From an uncultured Clostridia bacterium (GTDB lineage: Bacteria > Bacillota > Clostridia > UMGS1883): a stretch of 8,192 nucleotides of DNA. The notes under the pieces are model-generated. The model made no database searches and was not told where the DNA came from. It saw only the letters and a program-made list of their open reading frames with translations. Shown one piece after another: positions 6,086 through 8,192 of the stretch. The stretch's first letter is position 1, and each line of letters begins with the position of its first letter. Both the position numbers and the translations under genes were made by a program. Location of the stretch: positions 1-8,192 of the forward strand of contig CANQKL010000068.1 of the NCBI GenBank assembly GCA_947624455.1, read 5' to 3'.

Positions 6086-7240
6086 ATGGAAAGAATATAC
6101 ATCGGAAAATATATCAGAAGGGCCGTCTTTGCCCTTTTTATGTGTGCGCTGCTTTGGGGAGCGGGCTTTTCCGGCTCGCTGCCGGAGGAGCTGGTGATGT
6201 TTTCAGGTCGGCCGCTGGCCCGGAGCCTTGCCCGTGGGGTGCGAATTGACGACGTGCCGGAAAGTATAGGGGCCAGCGCCGACACCATCGTTGCCTATGA
6301 CGAGGGGGAGTATGAGGCAAAACTGTCGCTGTTTGGCGGCCTTGCCAACAGGCACGTCCGCCTTAAGGTGGTCAGCCCCAAAACCGTTGCCGCCGTTGGT
6401 AGGCTTGTGGGTATAAAGCTGATAGGCAGAGGCGTTATAGTTATAGGTTTTGCCGATTTTTACTCCGGCGGCGGACTGGAAAAGGGAGATATAATCCTGT
6501 CTGTCAATGGCCGGGAGGTGGAAAGCTACAATGATTTTTCATCTTCAATCAGCGCGGGCTCAGCTGAACTGGAGGTATTGCGGGGAGACAAAAGGTTAAA
6601 CCTTCAGGTTCAGTCGGTGGTTTGCGACGATGGGGTGCGGCGGTTAGGTATATGGGTTCGTGACAGCGCGGCGGGGGTCGGTACAATGACCTTTGCTGAC
6701 AAGGAAACGGGCGTTTACGGAGCTTTAGGCCACGGAATAAGCGACAGCGACACCGGCGTTCGCTTCCCGGTGAGGAAGGGGACCATAGAGGAGTCCGCGG
6801 TAGCCTCGATAACCCGAGGCCGCAGGGGTACGCCCGGGGAGATAACCGGCTCCTTTGTCGCCGGAGCCGAAACTTTGGGGACTATTGAGAGCAATACCGA
6901 TTGCGGCATATTCGGTCATCTTTTTGGGGAAGTGGAGGGCGAGGATTATCCGCTGGGACTGGCTGGAGAGGTGACGGTAGGCGACGCTGAGATAATCTGC
7001 GATGTGGGCGACGGAGTCCGCCATTACGGAGTCAAGATATTGCGGGTAAACAGGCTGGGGACGGTGACTAAGGGTATTTTATTGGAAATAACCGACCCGG
7101 AGCTTCTGGACAGGACCGGCGGAATAATCCAGGGCATGAGAGTGAGTTATAATAGGGACAACAAGCAGGAAAACCTGATAATAGCGGGGTTTAAAAAAAG
7201 ACGAAATTTACAATTCGTTAGCCAAGAGGAGTTCCATTAG
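6086..7240 (+). CDS. spoIVB: SpoIVB serine peptidase, C-terminally interrupted at the active-site Ser
   Basis: SpoIVB is the forespore-secreted S55 protease that cleaves SpoIVFA (and BofA) so that SpoIVFB can activate pro-sigma-K in the mother cell. The frame encodes 384 residues: an N-terminal membrane anchor (about 11-30), the family block YEAKLSLFGG (76-85), a PDZ domain (about 107-175, including GLEKGDIILSVNG), and an S55 domain with the catalytic His216 (GALGHGISDSDTG) and Asp337 (ITDPELL). The expected GMSGSP with the catalytic Ser, 15 residues after the Asp as in B. subtilis (Asp363/Ser378), reads GMRVSY, so residue 352 is Arg. The final 33 residues are unlike SpoIVB, and the usual tail of about 50 residues (IIQNGK, AVTHV) is absent from all plus-strand frames downstream. 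The product should be inactive. The start at ATG 6086 follows GAGGTG; a TTG at 6059 would fall in the hairpin loop and lacks an RBS. Confidence 0.85.
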   Translation: MERIYIGKYIRRAVFALFMCALLWGAGFSGSLPEELVMFSGRPLARSLARGVRIDDVPESIGASADTIVAYDEGEYEAKLSLFGGLANRHVRLKVVSPKTVAAVGRLVGIKLIGRGVIVIGFADFYSGGGLEKGDIILSVNGREVESYNDFSSSISAGSAELEVLRGDKRLNLQVQSVVCDDGVRRLGIWVRDSAAGVGTMTFADKETGVYGALGHGISDSDTGVRFPVRKGTIEESAVASITRGRRGTPGEITGSFVAGAETLGTIESNTDCGIFGHLFGEVEGEDYPLGLAGEVTVGDAEIICDVGDGVRHYGVKILRVNRLGTVTKGILLEITDPELLDRTGGIIQGMRVSYNRDNKQENLIIAGFKKRRNLQFVSQEEFH

Positions 7241-7248
7241 GGACAACA
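7153..7248. repeat. Direct repeat pair TAGGGACAACA near the element end
   Basis: TAGGGACAACA occurs at 7153-7163 and again at 7238-7248, 85 bases apart. Similarity continues more loosely after each copy (A-rich stretch, then ACC, then AT-rich). The second copy supplies the stop codon of the interrupted spoIVB frame. Closely spaced repeats at the end of an element are often recombinase arm or directionality-factor sites. That role is inferred here. Confidence 0.45.
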
Positions 7249-7288
7249 CTTGAAAAACCGTAAAAATCAGAGGTTTCCGGCGTTGTCC
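7241..7288. repeat. Imperfect inverted repeat (GGACAAC / GTTGTCC)
   Basis: GGACAAC (7241-7247) pairs with GTTGTCC (7282-7288), and within it AAACC (7255-7259) pairs with GGTTT (7272-7276). The left arm overlaps the second TAGGGACAACA copy. The same heptamer in three places within 135 bases suggests a protein-binding site, perhaps for a recombinase or the element's partition or repressor protein. A terminator is less likely because no T run follows. Confidence 0.4.
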
Positions 7289-7310
7289 AGTTCATTGGCA
7301 AATACATAAT
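7283..7310 (+). promoter_or_regulatory. Possible promoter for parA
   Basis: TTGTCC (7283-7288) and CATAAT (7305-7310) are 16 bases apart. The -35 overlaps the right arm of the inverted repeat at 7282-7288, so a protein bound there could control it. A transcript starting near 7317 would run straight into the hairpin at 7327-7365 before reaching parA. The match is modest. Confidence 0.35.
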
Positions 7311-7326
7311 AAGGACGGTGAAATGG

Positions 7327-7370
7327 AAAACGCCGGACAGGACTAACCAACCTGTTCGGCGTTTTTATTT
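7327..7370 (+). terminator. Strong intrinsic terminator hairpin upstream of parA
   Basis: AAAACGCCGGACAGG (7327-7341) pairs with CCTGTTCGGCGTTTT (7351-7365) along all 15 positions with one G-U wobble, across a 9-base loop, and ends in GTTTTTATTT (7361-7370). It would insulate the element from spoIVB transcription, or act as an attenuator if parA is transcribed from the promoter at 7283-7310. Only 30 bases separate it from the parA start. Confidence 0.75.
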
Positions 7371-7395
7371 GCCCGTAAATCAAGGAGGAAATTTT

Positions 7396-8184
7396 ATGAG
7401 TGTTGTTTTAAGTATGCTTAATCTAAAAGGCGGTGTCGGCAAGACGGTTTCATGCATCAATATCGCCGCCGCACTTGCCGAGCACGGTAAAAGCGTCGTT
7501 ATTGTAGACACAGACAGTCAAGGGAACATCGCCACCTCACTGGGACTGAATCCCGATGAGCTGTCCCCTACCCTTGCCGATCTTATGCTTGAAGCAATCG
7601 ACGGCGAGGTTTCGTCCAAGAGAATTGTTGAATGTATTCACACATCGGGAAATATTGATATACTCCCGTCCAATTCTCTGCTCGCCGGCATCGACTACAG
7701 GCTATCAACCGCTCTCAGCAGGGAAACGGTTCTCAAATCCATTGTTGATAAGCTTCGCGGTTCCTACGATTACATAATCATTGACTGTCCGCCCTCTCTT
7801 GGCCTTATCGTCATAAACGCTCTTGCGGCGTCGGACTTCACGATGATTCCTGTCGAAGCCCACTACCTCAGTTTTGAGAGCCTAAAGGTTATGCTCAGCA
7901 CAATTGATATGGTGAAATTGAAAATTAATCCGAAGCTGAAAATTGCCGGAGTTTTTCTGACAATGTATCAGCAGAGAACAAACCTCTGTAAAGCTATTCG
8001 CGAAAAAATTGTTGAGTCATACGGAGAGAACGTAAGGGTATTTGACGAAAGCATACCCTACTCAATAAAGGCCGCCGAACAGACGCTGTACGGCAAAAGC
8101 CTCATTGAAATGCTTCCCTCAAATCCTGTGTCAGAGGCATATAAAAGAATTGCAAAGGAGTTGATAACCTGTGGCAGGCTCTGA
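7396..8184 (+). CDS. parA: ParA/Soj-type partition ATPase
   Basis: This is a ParA-family ATPase of 262 residues. It is of the small type (no N-terminal DNA-binding domain) and, with a ParB-like partner, segregates plasmids, integrative elements or chromosomes by binding DNA in an ATP-dependent way. Visible motifs are the deviant Walker A KGGVGKT (11-17) with the signature Lys, Walker A' VDTDSQGN (37-44), and Walker B YIIIDCPPSLG (126-136). The ATG at 7396 has AAGGAGG seven bases upstream. A GTG at 7318 in the same frame would add 26 residues translated through the terminator hairpin and is rejected. Codons end in A or T more often than in the upstream genes, which supports foreign origin. A plasmid/ICE ParA is favoured over chromosomal Soj because it sits in spoIVB rather than near parB-gidB. 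Confidence 0.92.
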   Translation: MSVVLSMLNLKGGVGKTVSCINIAAALAEHGKSVVIVDTDSQGNIATSLGLNPDELSPTLADLMLEAIDGEVSSKRIVECIHTSGNIDILPSNSLLAGIDYRLSTALSRETVLKSIVDKLRGSYDYIIIDCPPSLGLIVINALAASDFTMIPVEAHYLSFESLKVMLSTIDMVKLKINPKLKIAGVFLTMYQQRTNLCKAIREKIVESYGENVRVFDESIPYSIKAAEQTLYGKSLIEMLPSNPVSEAYKRIAKELITCGRL

Positions 8185-8192
8185 AATGAACA
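8171..8192 (+). CDS. Start of next gene, possibly parB (cut by window edge)
   Basis: A GTG at 8171 opens a frame overlapping the parA stop by 14 bases, with AAAGGAG (8154-8160) ten bases upstream. Only seven codons are visible (V/M-A-G-S-E-M-N), too few to identify it. An ATG at 8186 in the same frame is a later alternative but is far from the RBS. Overlap with parA and the usual order of partition modules make a ParB-like protein the best guess. Confidence 0.4.

Larger units (their letters stand above)
7139..8192 (+). mobile_element. Left end of a putative integrated element inserted in spoIVB
   Basis: SpoIVB homology stops inside the codon at 7139-7141. From there the DNA is AT-richer, with short direct and inverted repeats, a hairpin terminator, and a ParA-type gene overlapping a following gene. 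Those are typical of the end of an integrative conjugative or plasmid-like element. The element runs off the right edge. No integrase, relaxase or second attachment site is in the window, so the type and exact boundary are inferred from the abrupt loss of homology. Confidence 0.6.

Noticed and set aside
7139..7240. Simple frameshift in spoIVB near the active site
   Set aside because: Reading the next 100-150 bases in the other plus-strand frames does not recover the SpoIVB C-terminal motifs, so a one-base error does not explain the break.
1..8192. tRNA, rRNA, CRISPR array, known riboswitch
   Set aside because: No cloverleaf, regularly spaced repeats or conserved riboswitch core was seen on either strand.

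Overview
The window looks like the chromosome of a spore-forming, moderately GC-rich member of the Clostridia, perhaps close to the Oscillospiraceae. The evidence is the AGGAGG ribosome binding sites, GC-ending codons in the long genes, a PurB of about 477 residues, a secreted protein with two copper-amine-oxidase-like stalk domains, and a cluster of sporulation-associated genes (spoIIM-like, xerD-like, spoIVB). Family assignments come from motifs read by eye. No database search was possible.

Positions 1-403 hold no gene. They contain a palindromic repeat-like element (about 38-136), further inverted repeats, and a good promoter (TTGAAA-17-TAAAAT) for purB. Then, all on the plus strand, come purB (adenylosuccinate lyase, 404-1837), a secreted stalk-domain protein (1978-3633), proC (pyrroline-5-carboxylate reductase, 3678-4478), a SpoIIM-like membrane protein (4527-5051), a XerD-family tyrosine recombinase with several altered active-site residues (5138-6022), and spoIVB (6086 onward). 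SpoIIM acts in forespore engulfment and SpoIVB is the forespore protease that signals sigma-K activation. Both have a strong hairpin that includes their ribosome binding site, and for spoIIM also the start codon.

The most interesting point is near 7139-7141. SpoIVB homology runs intact through the PDZ domain, the catalytic His and the catalytic Asp, then stops at the codon for the catalytic serine (GM-S-GSP in the family, GM-R-VSY here). A non-homologous 33-residue tail follows, then AT-richer DNA with repeated TAGGGACAACA motifs, a strong hairpin terminator, a plasmid/ICE-type parA (7396-8184), and the overlapping start of a next gene, probably parB. The simplest reading is that an integrative mobile element with a partition module is inserted in the active-site codon of spoIVB, and that the rest of spoIVB (and, by usual synteny, spo0A) lies at the far end of the element outside the window. 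This resembles the skin-type elements that interrupt sporulation genes. An ordinary inactivating insertion is equally compatible with this window alone.
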